From Triticum aestivum (lineage: Eukaryota > Streptophyta > Magnoliopsida > Poales > Poaceae), in NCBI RefSeq assembly GCF_018294505.1, contig NC_057796.1, forward strand, positions 272,671,906-272,735,905: a stretch of DNA of 64,000 nt, in the 5' to 3' direction. A program made the position numbers and the translations under genes. Numbering within the stretch: the stretch's first letter is position 1; every line of letters begins with the position of its first letter. The notes under the pieces are model-generated. The model worked only from the letters and a program-made list of their open reading frames with translations. It searched no databases and was not told where the DNA came from. Of this stretch, positions 45,236 through 57,082 are shown piece after piece.

Positions 45236-45343
45236 CACATCCCCTTGCCTCTCATCTCACTCAGCCACGCAACCCTGCCCTCCTCCGGACACTTGCGGGT
45301 GCAGGGTTGCGTGCCTGAGTGAGATGAGAGGCAAGGGGATGTG
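45236..45343. repeat. 42-bp-arm inverted repeat (hairpin)
   Basis: Arms 45236-45277 and 45302-45343 are complementary at 41 of 42 positions with a 24-base loop. No target duplication was seen. Confidence 0.9.
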
Positions 45344-45903
45344 CCCGGTGCCTCCTTCTAGTCGGGCGTGGCTCCCCTTCCTTCAGTCGCAGCTCCGGCC
45401 TATACTTGACTTCCTCTTCTTTGATTCGTGCTCCGACGGCTTGGGATTGCATGGAATTTGGCCAGGGCGAAATCCCTGCATTCTATGCTTGCAGCGGTGA
45501 CACTTGCGGGTGTCGTCCCCTTCCTGGAGGCATTGCCATGGCCGCTATCTGGGCCCCTCTTCGAGCATCAGGGGAAACCCTAAGTCCGGTTTTCTGGATC
45601 AGACGACGACGGCGTCTTGGTGTCGTTCTCCTTCGTGAAGGCATTGTCTTGTTTGCTCGCGGCGTGCTCGGTGCTGACTTCGGTGATGTCGGTCATATAG
45701 TTGTTGGTCGGACTGTGCCTCTCGTTGGCGAGTTTAGCTGTGTTTTTCTTTGTTTGAGTCGAGTATCTTATGTCTCTATATGTCGGGCATCATGTTCACG
45801 CCTTTTGCGTCCATGCCATATGTTGTATCACCTCCTGTATACATTTTAACTTCTTCTTCTGTCAATGTAATGATACGAAAGCTTTGTGTATTCGCGTAAA
45901 AAA

Positions 45904-46188
45904 GAGTGAAGTGCATCGTAGGTCCTCGAACTATTTCGTAGGTGTCAAGTAGGTCCTCAAACTATGAAATGTGTCATGTAGGTCCTTGAAAATCCTTGAA
46001 ATGTAATAAGTGTGTATATATGTGACACCTCTGAAATAGTTCAATGACCTATGTGACACCTTTCAAATAGTTTGAGTACGAGGATGATACACATATTGCA
46101 GTTGGAGGACCTGGATGACGATTTTTATAGTTCAAGGACCTACGTCACACCTCTAAAATAGTTTGAGGACTTATGATGCACTTCACTC
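45904..46188. mobile_element. MULE-type MITE, 285 bp, 9-bp TSD
   Basis: Ends GAGTGAAGTGCATCGTAGG and its imperfect complement GATGCACTTCACTC. Direct repeats CGTAAAAAA at 45895-45903 and 46189-46197 form a 9-bp target duplication, diagnostic of Mutator-like elements. Internal copies of 'taggtcct(c/t)gaacta' and 'gtgacacct' give it long degenerate inverted arms. It landed in the A-tail of the retroposon at 43928-45903. Confidence 0.85.
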
Positions 46189-46197
46189 CGTAAAAAA

Positions 46198-49100
46198 CAT
46201 CATCGTAGAGGCGACGGCACGGACGGGATAAAAACACCTTGGCCTTCGACCGATCTCTAGGTGGTGCTGGAAAGTGAGAGAAGTCGTACATGCTAATTCG
46301 CATCCCAAACGACAAGGAATGCCGAGAAAAAGAGTCATGGGATTGCTTGCCGAAAGGGCAGCAACAGAGTGCGACCTACTCTATTTTTCAAACCCTAATC
46401 AGCTCAGTTGGTCTATTCCGAGGACATGGAACCTTACTTTTGCCGCAACCGTGTGCGCCGACCATCCGGGCGCATCCCGGACTTGTAGATCACCAATCAT
46501 ATAGCTTAACAATTTCCAGTGTATATTAGTCAGTTATTCTCTTAACTTTTCCTTAAGTTGCATGCATGTATATGGACTGGCGGCCTGTGCGTACATGTGT
46601 CAACATATGTGATTTCATAAGGATGGTGATGTGGTGTCGTCGCAGTACAAGTTGGTTAACTTAACATGGACGGGGCTCAGCACCAACAATGTCAATCTTC
46701 CATGAGCACAGTTGTGATTGCTACTGGCTTTTCTTTTCCCTCCTACAAGGTGACTAGGGAAAGCCTTCTTACCCTTGATCTTCGCCGGCGAGTCCGTGAA
46801 TTCGCCTTCCATCCTTTTGCCGCTCCGGCGACCGGTGGCAGGGGGATTCATGATGCCTTGGCTTCGGCTAGTACATAGGTAGGATTCTAGTCGTCAAAGG
46901 GGTGGCGCTCGGACGAATGACGTCACTTCTTCTTGGAGTCACTCTTTCGGGCTCCAATCCTTCTCAAATTTGGCCATCGGGATGGACTAGACGGAGCGCC
47001 GGCGTAAATTCCTGCCAGCTCTTCGGGGTGGTGAGGTTATGGTTTTTAACCGTGCATACGCAATGGTGATGTTTTGTGTTAGGTTCTTTAGATCGAGTCA
47101 ATGATTCAACCGCGACGATTGTAACTTGGGAGCGCGGCACGTGTACGAAGACTTCCTGGTTGTCGTCGACGAGGTCAGGCCGACTCCGGTATGAGAGCGG
47201 CGTCCACAACGCATCGGCGGCTTGTTCTGGCGGCGAATGGCCGTTCTCTGGTCCATGGACCTCAATGTAATTTTTTTTATGTTTAAAATGTTTTGTACTT
47301 CCGATGAATTTTTATAACAGATCTGAACTTTTTTCAGAAAAATGGCACAATCGTAACTAATACAATTTGGTCTAAGAAGCACAAGAAACGCATTACTAAT
47401 ATACATTTCCATTGATAATTCAAAGGATTAAGTTTGGATAATTTACCTCTGTACCCAAGCGATTAACTATCTTACCTCTCATAGTAGGTAGTATCATAGG
47501 TTCATAACACTATCTCTCCCATTCATAGTATCACACATTAGTACCAGATTGCTATTTCGTTTATTTATTTGTCAAATCTCAATACAAAGTTGTGGCTATG
47601 ATTTATTTCTTATTAAACTTTTCCCGTTTAACGTGTTATGATATTATATCATACTAATATGGTACTAGAACTTCCTCTCACATTCGTAATTGCAGTGCCA
47701 CGCCATTTGTTTGCTAATTGGTGACAGTGCATGATACTCTTATGAGATACTCCCAGTATGAGAGGTGGCGGGCGGTCGAGGCATTTTTGACAGCAAGTGG
47801 TTGATTTGATCGGTGTTGGGTGGTCGGCCGTTGCGGCTTTGGGATGCACCGGTCCAGAGTCGCCTATCTGAGTTGAACCCGTAACGAGAGTCCGGCTGAG
47901 TGTCTCCAATATGGACTCAAACATTGTGTGACACCGTCGCAATCCCATCCCATGGCACTTTACAAGCCTGCCCACATCTCTATGTTATGCAATGCAACTA
48001 CCTTACCATTCTTTTCATGCATATGTCGCGAAAGTCTGAACTAGGTGCGACTCCTCGACCAGTCTAAGGCAAGTTAGTAGGTTGAGGTTTGTCCTTCGCC
48101 AGGGCCTGTGTGGATGTATGCTCAATCTTGGATCAAAGATACGAGGTGTAAATGAGACAACCCACCATGTTCTTCAACATGGCCTCTCACCTTAGCCTTT
48201 GAGTATGTTTATCTCTATTACTCCTAGTAATCTTACCACATCTCACTATGAGTGTTCACTGTCAACTATGATTCATCAAACCCCATTCAATGGATAATGA
48301 CACGACCTCCAACGAGCATGACTAAGCATAGCACTATATGCAAGGCTGAGAGGTGCCTAATGATCAAGCAACTCCTAATCATGCTAGGATGTAGGTATCA
48401 AGGGTAAAGGGTTACAATGATCTGGCAATGCAAAGGAATGGGCTTAATTGCTACCTATTGATAAAGTAGGAGTTGATCGAATGCAGTTATAGCGGGTGAC
48501 ACGACTGTAAGTTTCAAAATAATGGTATTCAACATGATCAAAGGGGGTTTTGCTTGCCTGTTGTCAGTGCTTTGACATTGCAATCACTTCTCAGCTCTTG
48601 CTCGTTGGTCACGCCATCTCATTATGATCGATTCTCATAATCATATTTGTCGATCCCCAGTTGTAGTGTTTATTTGACTGATTATTTCCTGCTTTTATCC
48701 TAATTTTGACAGGAAACTATAAAACAAGCATGACAGAACACACATTAAGGTTCAACAACTGCGTACTGAGCTTAATTTTATGCTAGGGTCTTGGATTAAA
48801 AAAATCAAACAAATTTGACAAACTTTTCAGATAGATTCAAACTAATTTTGACACAAGTTCAAATTCATTCAATATTCATTAGAATTAAGTCTCGGTAGAT
48901 CAAATTCCGAAACTTTAAAGCACTTCGGTGAGTTCCAAAATTTTTTTCCCGTTACCAAAACGTTAAACCTTGCTAGGGCATGTCTGGAAGTTCAAATGAA
49001 AGCATGTGTTCATGTTTCACTTTCATACTTCAACAACTGCAAGTGTTTACCAAGCTTTTGCATTTACAGTCAGACGCGTAGACTTGAAATGACACGCAGT

Positions 49101-49850
49101 ATGTAGGAGTACTATACTGAGTTTGCATGTATGCTCGTGTTATTGGGCACGCATGGCCGGGCAAGGCATGAAACACAAGTACACAGCTAGCCCGGACGTT
49201 GAGGCGCAGCAGCTGGCACCAGCCCGGTCGCTCGCCGTCGCCGTCGTAGTCCCAGTCCTAGTCGTCGTCTTCGTGTGACTATGTTTTAAGTGTGGGAACA
49301 TGGCTTTGGTTTAGCTGGCTACCTTTATGCCCATGTCCATGTCCATGTCCAATATGTTTTTCTTGGAGCATCGGTCACGTCCATGTCGATGTGGATGGCC
49401 GGTAGCTGCTAGATGCAACTTTTGTCCGATCTCCGCGTCACGTCCTTTCCGGCTCCCAAGGGAGGCGCGCTCACCGCCGTCGGCGTCCCTGTTGAGCTAC
49501 ATGCATGGTTACGTGCTGTGTGCATTTGCACGCGCAGCTGCGGTCGCTGTACATACTGTCTAATTCGGTCCTTTATATATGACGTCGGATCTAGTAATAC
49601 ATTTGCACGCACATGCTGTGTATATGACGTCAGAGCTATATGGTTCATTACTTGTGGTGGAATTTGTCTGTCTGGGTTTAAGTTTTAAACTTAACATGAA
49701 TGCTCACATTTCATGTATTTTTTATACTGTACTTGTCAATGCGAGATCGACTACCCAATGCTACCCACGAAGAACGAGGAGACCGCGCAGACTGCGCTAG
49801 GAAACATAACAGACGCCGACTCCAGCCCCGGTCTCCCTTCCCAACCATCG
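46198..49850. other. No gene recognised (3.6 kb)
   Basis: Short frames only. Minor features: GGGCC-poor, moderately AT-rich DNA after 47250; (CCATGT)n at about 49331-49350; two 'tatatgacgtc' boxes at 49576 and 49622, the second carrying TGACGTCA. I cannot assign any of it to a gene or element. Confidence 0.4.
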
Positions 49851-49852
49851 CT

Positions 49853-52170
49853 GTCGCGTACCTCTTCGTCCTCCCTTCCCTCGCTACTGCTAGAGACTAG
49901 TGGTCGGGTTAAGCCCTGGCATTGGTCGATGAAGGTGGCAGTGAGGAGATCTCCGCTCTGGTAGCCTTCGGAGGTGAGATGCAATCTATAGATGGCGGCT
50001 TGCGACAGAGGGTATAGTTGTGCAGGGGCGGCGATGGCAAATTTGGCCAAGTCAGTGGTCCCTAGTGGCGAGACATTGGTGGTTGTGATCCCGTTTGCAG
50101 GTACGTGGGTGACACTGGTGGCCTGCTGCGCCCCACCATGGAGGCCCTCGGCTTGGGCATCCAAGTGGCGTCGTGGCCCTGCCGCTGCTAGGCAATTGTT
50201 GAGACGGGCTAGAGCGTCTTGGATATTTAGATCTGGCGGCAACGACGAGTACACCGATCGATTATGCCGCCACAAGCGAGGATGACGAAGCATGAGGACG
50301 GTGTGGGATTGTCGAAGCATCCCGAATTGGGATTCTGGCGGTGCCGGTGATCTTCCTCCCTCGTCAATCTTCTTCGCACTTGTAATAATGACCTTCGTTG
50401 TTCAGAGCCTTTGGTGGCGACCGGCTCGTGTCGCGGCTCGACTACCTACTCATGCGTGCACCGTCTTCACTTGCGTGACATCCCACGTCAACGTGTTACA
50501 TATGTAGCTGCTCGGATCGTGGAAAATGATGGTGACAACACATGATGACTTTGGTTTGGTGGTGCTTCTCGAGTACCCGGCATCGAGCTCCGAGGCGAAA
50601 ACCCCATGTCTTACCCTAATTGGTTATACCTGACAATGATGATGTTTTTGCGCCATTACCTTGTTGTATGCATTGCTCGGATTTTATCGGACTTGGTCTT
50701 CAAGGTGAAAACTTAGGATCTGACATTTGGTGGTTCGATCCGGCGTCGGAGGCGCTTGAACGTCGTTCCCTTCCTGAAGATATTCATGTTGGAGAACATT
50801 TTCTTGTTGTCCTTATGATATCAAGAGATGGTTGGTGCATATATGGCCATCATTGTAGCTATCGATCATTGCTTTGGTCACTTTGGTTTTTTTCTTATTT
50901 TTCTCATTCTAGACATACCTCTTCATCCTCCCTTTCCCTTGTTGCTGCTAGAGACTAGTGGTCGAGTAAGCCTTGGCACTGGTCGATGAAGGTGGCGGTG
51001 AGGATGTCTGAGCTTTGGTAGCCTTCGGTGATGAGATGCAATCTATATGAAGCGGCTTGAGGCGAAGGGTATGGTTGTGCAAAGGCAGCGATAACAAATC
51101 ATGCCAAGTCTGTGGTCTCTACTGGCGAGACATTGCTGGTCGTGATTCCGTCTTCAGGTATGCGGGCAACAGCGGTGACCTATTATGTCCCAACATGGTC
51201 CTTAGCTTGGGTGTGCTGGTGGCGTTGTGGCCCTGTGTTGCTAGGAAATTATTGCAACGGACTGGAGGGTCTTGGATCTTTAGATCCGATGGCAACGACT
51301 GGAGGGTCTTGGATCTTTAGATCCGGTGGCAACGACCAGTATGTTTTGTCGATCAATTCTACAGTCACAGAAGAGGATGACGAAGCATGAGGATGGTGGG
51401 GGATTGCCACAACATTTCGAATTGAGACTTTGGTGGTGCTAGTGATCTTCCTCCCTCGTCAATCTCCGTCGCACTTGTGATGACGACCTACTTGTGCATG
51501 CATCATCTTCACTTATGTGATATCCCACGTCAACGTACTACATATGTAGCTGATGGGATCATGGGAAATGATGGCGATAATGACTTTGATTTGGTGGTGC
51601 TTCTCGAGTACCGGGTCTCAAGCTCTGTGACGAAAACCCAAGTCATACCCTAATTGGTTATACCTAGCAATGGCGATGTTTTTTCATCATTACCTTGTTG
51701 AATGCATTGCTCTGACTTTATCGGACTTGATCTTCAGGGTGAAAACCTAGGATCTGCATTAGTGGTTGGATCTGACGATGCCGGCGCTTGAGTGTCGTTC
51801 CCTTCCCAAAAATGTTAATGTTGGACAACCTTTTCTTGTTGTCCTTATGATGTCAAGAGATGTTTTGGTGCATATATGGTGATCGTTGTTGTTTACCGAT
51901 CATTGTTTTGATCTCTTTGTTTTTTCCTTTTCCTCTAACTAGACATATTTTTGGTCTTGTGTGACTTTTGCTCTCTTTTTTAGGTTGCTTACCACGTACT
52001 CCATGTAGTATTTCTACTCTTTGTCAGTGTGTTTATTTGTGTGTGCATGTGCGCTCGTGCGCGTGTGTTATGTGGTTGTGTGCATCCTATTTATATAGAG
52101 GCCGGGTGTGCGCTCATTGCGTTTCTCTTGATGCTTCATTTCTAATCAATAAAGTCCATGCTTTGTTGAT
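49853..52170 (+). repeat. Tandemly duplicated 1.06-kb retroposon-like repeat
   Basis: Copy A (about 49853-50917) and copy B (about 50918-51950) are collinear: 'tactgctagagactagtgg', 'gatgaaggtggc', 'cttcctccctcgtcaatct', 'ctaattggttatacct', 'ttcttgttgtccttatgat', 'agacata'. Copy B has an internal 37-bp duplication near 51262-51320 and several deletions. The end at 52140-52172 ('tctaatcaataaagtccatg' plus a T/A-rich tail) looks like a retroposon 3' end. No protein family recognised. Confidence 0.7.
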
Positions 52171-52172
52171 TT

Positions 52173-53138
52173 TTTTTAGAATTTAATGGTTGTATTCTCA
52201 ATATTTAAAAATTGATGGAGTTGCTCATCAAAACATCCCCTCCCTTCTCAAATTTGAGCAACTCCCACTCATTCTCCATAAACCTTTTCTCATTGGTATT
52301 CATGGTGCAATCGCCCGTGTGCCGAGCGAACAACACTTCTTAGGCTATAAAAAATGCATCGGCGTCCCTCCCCCACCCCTGATTTGAGCCATACCCACTG
52401 TCTCTGCGCAGTGCCCCGTCCAACTCGAGCTCCAAGTCGGGGAGGATGAGGAGATGAAGGAGAGCAACGTGGCTCGAGGCGAAGCACGATGCCGTCACCG
52501 CCATTTGCGCCGATCCCCACATGTTCGAGGCGTTAGTCGAGTTTAATTGCGAGGTCACCGCCAACCGAGCGGCTTTAGCGGCACTAAAGAGGGACCGAGC
52601 GGCGACGTTCGCTCAGCACATGCCCTGACGACTCCGATGACAGGTCGATGCCATGGGTTAGGAGGGGTACCCACAATGCCGAGGTGTCTGGCTCAGGCAA
52701 TGCGCAGGCCATCGAGATCTCCTCCGGAGAAGGGTAGATGTCTATTAGCTCGATTTTGCTCTTAAGTGTTAATGAAGTGGTAGCTAGTTTAATTTAGTGT
52801 TTTATGTTTAATGTGGCAGTGTTATGTACAATTAACTGGTTATCTAACTCTAGTTTGAAATGATTATGTGTGCAAACTTTCTGTTTTGAGAAGTAAGAAT
52901 TTGGGGAAGGGTTAGGTGTAAAAACTTGAGGAGTTCAGTTCCGTGGTGTTTTTTTAGGAGTTAAATTTGGCGGAAGGGCTAGAGATTCTTTTAGTTGTGT
53001 TCTAATCTAAGCCATACTTTGCAAAGCTTGACTAAATCTACAGGAAAAATATACCGATATTTACAAAACCAAATAAATACGATATAAAACTATATTATAT
53101 GGCCAGTCCAATTTTATTGATTTTGTATTTTAACTAAC
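52173..53138. other. No intact gene; short protein-like remnant
   Basis: At 52468-52628 one plus-strand frame reads WLEAKHDAVTAICADPHMFE and continues AALKRDRAATFAQHMP before a stop. It looks protein-derived, but I do not recognise it. 53000-53130 resembles the interior of AT-rich Stowaway-type MITEs. Confidence 0.35.
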
Positions 53139-53140
53139 TA

Positions 53141-53167
53141 CTTCCCCGTTCCTAAATATAAGTCTTT
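53141..53167. mobile_element. Left half of a minimal Stowaway hairpin split by a LINE
   Basis: TA (53139-53140) then CTTCCCCGTTCC to AAGTCTTT. Complementary to the right half at 54751-54779. Confidence 0.85.
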
Positions 53168-54583
53168 GGCCTCGCTTCCGGGCTGCAAACCAACTTCGAC
53201 AAGTGTTCGGCCACTCCGATCCAATGCTCTGACGACCACATTGATGCGATTGCCGCGAAGTTGCAGTGCCCCGTCGCCCACTTCCCTATCACTTACCTGG
53301 GGCTGCCCCTCTCCGTTCGCAAGGCTTGTTCCACGAGCTTGCAACCGATCATCGACAAGCTTGGACGCAAGCTCTCCACTTGGCGGGCATCCATGCTTTC
53401 CAAGGGAGACCGCCTTTCCCTTGTGCGCCATGTTCTCACCGCCATCCCCACGCACTTCCTCACCGCCATTGCCTTCAACGGCACTGCCATCAAGAAGGTG
53501 AACCGGATCATCCGAGGATTTCTATGGGAAGGATCCGACAAGGCCAACGGTGGCTAGTGCCTTGTCAACTGGCAGCGTGTCTGCCGGCCCATCTCTCTCG
53601 GTGGCCTAGGTATCCGTGATATTCAGCGTACGGGCATTTCTCTCCGTGTTCGTTGGCTCTGGCTGCAACGTACCAACGCTTCTCACCCCTGGATCCACCT
53701 CCATATCCCCCACGACGCGGATGCGAGTGCAATTTTCAAAGCCTCCACGACTTGGCAGCTCGGTGCTGGAGATGCTTGCAGATTTTGGACCGACCACTGG
53801 ATCGATGGCAGGTCCGTGGCCGAGATCGCTCCACTCGTTCTCGCTCTCGTCCCCAGGCGCATTCGGAAGGAGTGTTGCGTGCGTGACGGCCTGCACCAGC
53901 GCTCTTGGGTGCGGGACATCAGAGGCGCGCTTGGGCCGACGGCCATGGTGCAGTACGTCGAGCTTTGGCGCCTGGTGCGGCACACTCATCTCACTAGCGA
54001 GCCGGACACGCTACGTTGGCGTTGGACTTCTTCCGCTACATACTCTGCTAGTTCCTGCTACAAGGCTCTTTTCTTTGGAGCTTGTGAAGATCCTTACTAG
54101 CGGCTCACTTGGCGACCTTGGGCCCCTCTCCGCGTCAAGTTTTTCTTATGGCTGGCCATGCAAGACCGCTGCTGGACCGCGGAGCGCCTTGCACGCCGTG
54201 GGCTGCCACATGACGATGCATGCGCCCTCTGTGACCAAGAGGAGGAGACCATGCACCATCTCCTTGCCGGATGTTCTTTCTCGCGACAAGTTTGGCATGA
54301 GATCCTCGGTTGGGCTCGTATGCCCATCGACCTCCCCTCCCCTGGCACACCATTCCAGCTATGGTGGCAATCCTCTCTCGACCTCGCGCCCGCTTCTATG
54401 CGCAAGGGTCTATCCTCCCTTATCATCCTATCTGCTTGGTGGATTTGGAAGCACCGCAACGCCTGCATTTTCAAAGGAGCAACACCATCGATCACCTTCG
54501 CCTCCGAGACCATCAAGGACGAAGCGCGCCTATGGGCCAAGGCGGGCGCCACCGGACTGCAACACATCATCCCCGGCGCTTAG
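53168..54583 (+). pseudogene. LINE RT C-terminus and zf-RVT, one frame with two amber codons
   Basis: A single frame runs from the first inserted base to the TAG at 54581-54583 (472 codons incl. stop). It is interrupted only by TAG at 53555-53557 and at 54098-54100; both positions look like former tryptophan codons (GG-x-CLVNW and PY-x-RLTWR). Readable blocks: ITYLGLPLSVRK, LQPIIDKLGRKLSTW, SKGDRLSLVRHVL, RIIRGFLWEG, LGGLGIRD, CRFWTDHWIDG, then zf-RVT with FFLWLAMQDRCWTAERLARR and CALCDQEEETMHHLLAGC. There is no RNase H domain, so it is a LINE subfamily distinct from the one at 1482/33507. Catalytic RT motifs lie in the missing 5' part. Confidence 0.92.
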
Positions 54584-54742
54584 TCTCTAGTTCGGTAGTG
54601 GGGCTGAGCATACCCCCTTCTGTTGTGCTCCTTCGCTTGTACACCATGCCTAGTGCGTACATGGCCTTGTATGCGTTGTAACCTCATGCTTATACTCTTC
54701 TTCTATCAATACAAAGATACGCAGCGTGCGTATTCGCGAAAA
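53168..54742 (+). mobile_element. 5'-truncated LINE with 3' A-run and 8-bp TSD
   Basis: Inserted fragment bounded by AAGTCTTT at 53160-53167 and 54743-54750. It begins inside the RT coding region and ends in a short A-run at 54739-54742, as expected for target-primed reverse transcription. The 3' UTR (54584-54742) ends 'tatcaatacaaagatacgc' and 'gcgtattcgcgaaaa'. Confidence 0.9.
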
Positions 54743-54750
54743 AAGTCTTT

Positions 54751-54779
54751 GTAAAGACTTATATTTAGGAACGGAGGGG
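54751..54779. mobile_element. Right half of the minimal Stowaway hairpin
   Basis: After the duplicated AAGTCTTT, 'gtaaagacttatatttagga' and ACGGAGGGG complete the inverted repeat, with TA at 54780-54781. The unsplit MITE would be only 56 bp, nearly all stem. Confidence 0.85.
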
Positions 54780-54781
54780 TA

Positions 54782-56809
54782 CATGTTGATAATTTTTCTG
54801 TATGTGTAGTTGGTCAAATTTACAAAGTAGTCTAGCACAATACGAGTATGAACTGTATATCAATGTAGAGGGAGTAAATGAATTGGCAAAAATAGATGGC
54901 CACACCTCGATATGTGGCTACCACAAAAACCAAAGAATGTACTGTAACAAAAATAAGTGGCTCTAGAAAGCCACCGTAAGAGTAACCTTTGGTTTGCAAG
55001 AACTGATCGGTGGAACACCAAACGGAGTCTAGTCCGGAAGTACATAGTGTGTTGAGGATGACCTGCCGCCGGCCAGTGCAAGAAACCAAAAGAGGAAAAC
55101 AACGGGCCTCCGAAGAAGACGGTGCAGGAGCGAACGATGCCAATTAAGGTATCACATTCACCTCAAGGGATCGCCATCGATCACGACTTGGCTACTCTAT
55201 CTCTTGCCGACCCATGCCCAGCACTCCAGCAAAACTTGCTTGTCGTCTTCAACCAACAGGGGCACACACCACACATATCACATTTGCATATATGCATTCC
55301 ACTTGTTCATGGGCACATCTGACAAGTAGGCGAGCAAAGTTCTTACTGTAATTCGGATTGTTTTGCGTATGACGAGTGTTTTTTTTTTGCGAAAAGATCA
55401 GATCTATTATAAAGATTCACCGGAAGTACAAAACACCTCAAACATAATAAAAATTACGTCGAGGTTCATGGACCACCGAACGACCGTTGACCGTGTTGGA
55501 ATCAGTTGTAGTTAGACAGCGTAGTTCAGATTACTTTAGCAGAGTGTAATTCTATCAATGAGGAATAAAACCCACTTTTACCCGCATAAAAAAACAACAT
55601 TCTCCTTGATGAAAAACAAATCATGTAATATTTGCGTCTGTTTTCCATCGAACAAAAATGTGTGCTTGCACGTGTGCAGAAATTTGTGGTATCTACTACT
55701 TGCGCCATAATCATAAACTTCAATATAAACACTAGTGAGTTCACTCAAAAACTCAAGTTGATGACGAAATATGACAAACATACTTGTGAGACTAGTTAGC
55801 GCTAAACGAGTGAAAGACAAGTTGCGCGTTTTTAAAATTTCACCTAGTAAATAACTAGCACCATGGAAAGCGTACGCCAAAAACCACCTTGCTAGCGATT
55901 CCTTCCCTGAGTGGCCCTCATGAAGCTTTGAATCTCTCTCAGTTGGTATCTTGAGGGGGAAGCAAATAAGCGAACCCTAGTGCGCAGCTAAGTTATATGC
56001 TATGGTGACGCGCATTTCTTTGTTAGTTTCTTATTACTGCCAGGAGGATTCCGGCCAGTAGGGGCCAGGAAAGGTATATCTTGTACATGGATGGTTTGTG
56101 CCCCATTGCATTATGGAGATTCTCTTGGGTGCAGTTAACTATTCTGTTAGTGCTGATTGATCCTTGGTATATGTGTGGCACATATAGGAGAATTAGTGTT
56201 CTCTTCTCCCCTCTGGCTGCTTTGCTGAATAATTAACACTACATGTACAGCCGGCCAGACCTCTAAACTGTTCCATGCCTAGCTATGACAATTTTCTATT
56301 AACTTGTGGCTTTTGTTCAGTTTATTAAGCACTATATGGCACACTCACAGAGATGGATCCCGGAGGATGCATGAAGGAAGCTACCTTAGACACAGCATGC
56401 ATTATCCAAGTGAACACTTCAGGCTGAAGCTGCCCCCCTAAAGGTGTTTCTCTGCACAAACAATCAGCAAAAGAATCAAAATATTCTATCGCATAAACAT
56501 TAACTAAGGGCACTATTTATCCTTCATATATGCATGACATGGCCATGGTTTACAATGCGATCAAGAGTGCTTCTAGTTAGTTAAATGAGAAGCTACTGAT
56601 TCAACTTTGGGGTGATACTTGAGCGTGCGTGCATTGCAGCCTATGACCGTGCCGTACTTTACTACATGCAGAGGCCAACACAGGGAAGGAGGTTCTTCAT
56701 TCTTCGTGTGCAGCAGTAAAGGCATCGCCGGTCAAGATAAGATGATCCATGCGTCATCTGATCACTTTGACGTCCAATCACACGCGTGAGAGTCCACCTC
56801 AGTTGTCTG
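54782..56809. other. No gene; LINE 3' tails on both strands
   Basis: At 55379-55480 a T-run followed by 'gcgaaaagatcagatctatt' looks like a LINE 3' tail on the minus strand. At about 55545-55595 'gtaattctatcaatgaggaa' and 'cccgcataaaaaaa' looks like a tail on the plus strand. The remaining sequence carries no frame I can support. Confidence 0.45.
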
Positions 56810-57015
56810 TGTTAGACTTAGAGATATATTCGGTTGTAATCTTAACTACTTATCTTTTCCTCTCCCTTATAATCTCCTATCTCTTATCCTACCGAATCCT
56901 AGCGATCGGTAGAAGACTTGTAAACCACGGCAGGGGTGATTCCTGCCCTCGATCAATAAAACCCCGCGGCTCCTCTACGGAGGAGTAGGAACGCTTCCAC
57001 CAGATACATCTTACA
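56810..57015 (+). repeat. 5' LTR of the Copia element
   Basis: 206 bp, TG...CA, directly followed by a tRNA-iMet type primer binding site. 'gatcaataaaa' near 56951 may be the polyadenylation signal. Confidence 0.8.
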
Positions 57016-57082
57016 TGGTATCAAAGCCACGTCTCTTCCTATCGTCTAGCAAACCAGAAACCCTAAACATCCTTCCATCGCC

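Larger units (their letters stand above)
43928..45894 (+). other. GC-rich retroposon-like region with LINE-type 3' tail
   Basis: Open frames occur on both strands because of GC composition; none encodes a family I recognise. The end at about 45840-45903 ('tcaatgtaatgatacgaaag', 'tgtgtattcgcgtaaaaaa') matches in style the 3' tail of the LINE at 54742, which suggests a LINE or LINE-mobilised retroposon on the plus strand. A gap of 446 N splits it. Confidence 0.45.

Noticed and set aside
43943..45322. 459-codon plus-strand frame and 344-codon alternative
   Set aside because: Both cross a 446-N gap and overlap other open frames in GC-rich DNA; the visible parts match no family.
46615..46878. Possible small genes on either strand
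   Set aside because: Short overlapping frames without homologous features or splice context.
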